DNA of 5,979 nt from an uncultured Eubacteriales bacterium (GTDB lineage: Bacteria; Bacillota; Clostridia; Peptostreptococcales; Anaerovoracaceae): positions 1 through 5,979 of the forward strand of contig CAUEYG010000115.1 in NCBI GenBank assembly GCA_959021945.1. Direction: 5' to 3'. Of this stretch, positions 4,681 through 5,979 are shown in pieces. The notes under the pieces are model-generated. The model did not search any database and was not told the origin of the DNA. It saw nothing but the letters and a program-made list of their open reading frames with translations. Numbering within the stretch: the stretch's first letter is position 1; the number at the start of each line of letters is the position of its first letter. The translations under genes and the position numbers were made by a program.

Positions 4681-5976
4681 ATGTTTGAACAACGAATCAA
4701 AGAAAAAAAGCAGGAATTAATCGAAGCTCTTTTAGGGTGCATAAAAATTAACAGCGTCCAATCACAGGCTCTGGAAGGCAAACCATTTGGAGAAGGCCCG
4801 TATCAGGCCCTTGCCTATACTCTGGACTTGGCAGAGCGTATGGGTTTTGCTACAAAGAATATTGACAATGCAATCGGGTACGCTGAATATGGGCAGGGCG
4901 ATGAAATGATAGCAGTTTTAGGACACCTGGACATTGTTCCTATTGGAAAAGGATGGGACTACGATCCCTTTGGAGAGCTTTGCGGAGACCGTATTTACGG
5001 CAGAGGCGCTTTGGATGACAAAGGGCCCATGATCGGCGCGCTCTATGCTCTGGATGCAGTGAGGCATTCGGGCCTGGCTTTAAAACGAAGAGTTCGTATT
5101 ATCTTTGGAACCAACGAGGAAACAGGTAGCCAGGATGTGGTACGGTATAATAAAACAGAAGAAATTCCTGTCATGGGCTTTACTCCTGATGCGGACTATC
5201 CTGTTATTTTCTCGGAAAAGGGGATGGCCGAGTTTACACTGGAAAAGAAACTAAAAAACACAGGGCTGATTTCCGCCAAAGCGGGAACCGCAGTAAACCT
5301 GGTCCCTGACGGAGCAGAGGCGGAAATCCAATTGAGTGGGGGAGGTACACGCAGGTTGGAGGCTTCCGGTATTTCAGCCCATGCCAGTACGCCGGAGCAA
5401 GGTGAAAATGCTATTTCCCAGCTGATGAAAGCGATGGAAAATTGTGGAGAACTGGGAGAGCTGGGGGACTTTGTCCGGTTTTATAATCGATATGTGGGAA
5501 GGGAAACAGATGGACAGAGTTTAGGTATTGCCTGCGAAACAAAAGAGTTTGGAGCAACGACTGTTAATGCAGGGCTTTTGGAAGGGGACGAACATTACAT
5601 CAAGGCCACCTTTGACTGCCGTTATCCTTGGGGAGAAGATTTTGAAAAACGGCTGAAACAGGCAGAAGTAAAAGCAGCAGAATACGGAATCAGCCTGAGC
5701 CTCATCAGCAATACAAACCCCCTTTATATTCCCAAAGACAGCCAGCTGGTGAGCACATTGCAGCAGATTTATCAGCAGAAGACAGGAAACACACAGCCTC
5801 CAATGGTAATCGGCGGAGGAACTTATGCCAAATCTATGAAAAATATTGTAGCCTTTGGTCCTGTTTTCCCGGATCAGGAAAATGTAATTCATCAAAAAAA
5901 TGAATATATATCCATAAATCATCTGATAGAAAACGTAGAAATCATGGCAGAGGCTATCTATCAGCTGGCACGGTAA
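4681..5976 (+). CDS. M20 dipeptidase, Sapep/PepV-like, metal-dependent
   Basis: This 431-residue cytoplasmic metallopeptidase should cleave dipeptides with a free N-terminus, using two Zn or Mn ions. All the expected M20 residues are visible. They are GHLDIVP at 81-87 (His82 ligand, Asp84), GRGALDDKGP at 107-116 (bridging Asp112), NEETGS at 145-150 (Glu146 base, Glu147 ligand), TPDADYP at 168-174 (Asp170 ligand) and NVIHQKNE at 401-408 (His404 ligand). The lid domain carries SAHAST at 232-237 with His234, and the late glycine-rich GGGTYAKS loop is at 378-385. At 431 residues it is somewhat shorter than the usual 460-470 of PepV, mainly in the lid segment around 187-225. The frame is complete and ends with TAA three bases before the window edge. 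It is coupled to the transporter upstream, which suggests a shared link to peptide or amino-acid handling, but that is inference. Other M20 peptidases are a less likely reading. Confidence 0.92.
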   Translation: MFEQRIKEKKQELIEALLGCIKINSVQSQALEGKPFGEGPYQALAYTLDLAERMGFATKNIDNAIGYAEYGQGDEMIAVLGHLDIVPIGKGWDYDPFGELCGDRIYGRGALDDKGPMIGALYALDAVRHSGLALKRRVRIIFGTNEETGSQDVVRYNKTEEIPVMGFTPDADYPVIFSEKGMAEFTLEKKLKNTGLISAKAGTAVNLVPDGAEAEIQLSGGGTRRLEASGISAHASTPEQGENAISQLMKAMENCGELGELGDFVRFYNRYVGRETDGQSLGIACETKEFGATTVNAGLLEGDEHYIKATFDCRYPWGEDFEKRLKQAEVKAAEYGISLSLISNTNPLYIPKDSQLVSTLQQIYQQKTGNTQPPMVIGGGTYAKSMKNIVAFGPVFPDQENVIHQKNEYISINHLIENVEIMAEAIYQLAR

Positions 5977-5979
5977 AGG

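Noticed and set aside
5521..5922. Minus-strand open frame of 133 codons inside the dipeptidase gene
   Set aside because: The opposite strand encodes a complete peptidase with every catalytic motif. The antisense product matches no family I recognise.

Overview
The window reads as a low-to-moderate-GC Gram-positive anaerobe, most likely a member of the Clostridia. This is inferred from strong AGGAGG-type ribosome binding sites, consensus sigma-A promoters, hairpin-plus-T-tract terminators, a bacterial group IIC intron remnant and a Sapep/PepV-type dipeptidase. The species cannot be named from the sequence alone.

Layout. Bases 1-588 contain no gene that I can support. They hold two strong bidirectional terminators (99-146 and 458-498), a candidate promoter near 173-202, a set of nested inverted repeats (248-420), and the 5' end of a group IIC intron (503 to about 583). 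That remnant runs straight into the 3' end of the next gene. Bases 589-3157 carry three genes on the minus strand. In transcription order they are a PAS domain fused to a degenerate receiver domain, a calcineurin-like/LpxH-like metallophosphoesterase 42 bp downstream, and a class II Fic-domain protein 106 bp further on with its own promoter. Bases 3294-5976 carry two plus-strand genes 4 bp apart: a 14-helix DHA2-type MFS transporter and a complete M20 (Sapep/PepV-like) dipeptidase.

How the genes work together. The two transcription units diverge from 3158-3293. Two near-consensus sigma-A promoters lie there back to back, and their -35 hexamers overlap on opposite strands, so RNA polymerase probably cannot occupy both at once. 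One unit encodes a signalling-like PAS/pseudo-receiver protein with a phosphoesterase, and the other a transporter with a dipeptidase. Any functional link between the units is inference from this promoter arrangement. The Fic gene is probably transcribed both by read-through and from its own promoter, and ends at the bidirectional terminator 458-498.

The most notable points are the truncated intron next to a terminator and to the Fic stop codon, the shared -35 region, the receiver domain that lacks its acidic pair, and the uncharacterised structured DNA at 173-498. I found no CRISPR array, tRNA, rRNA or intact mobile element.
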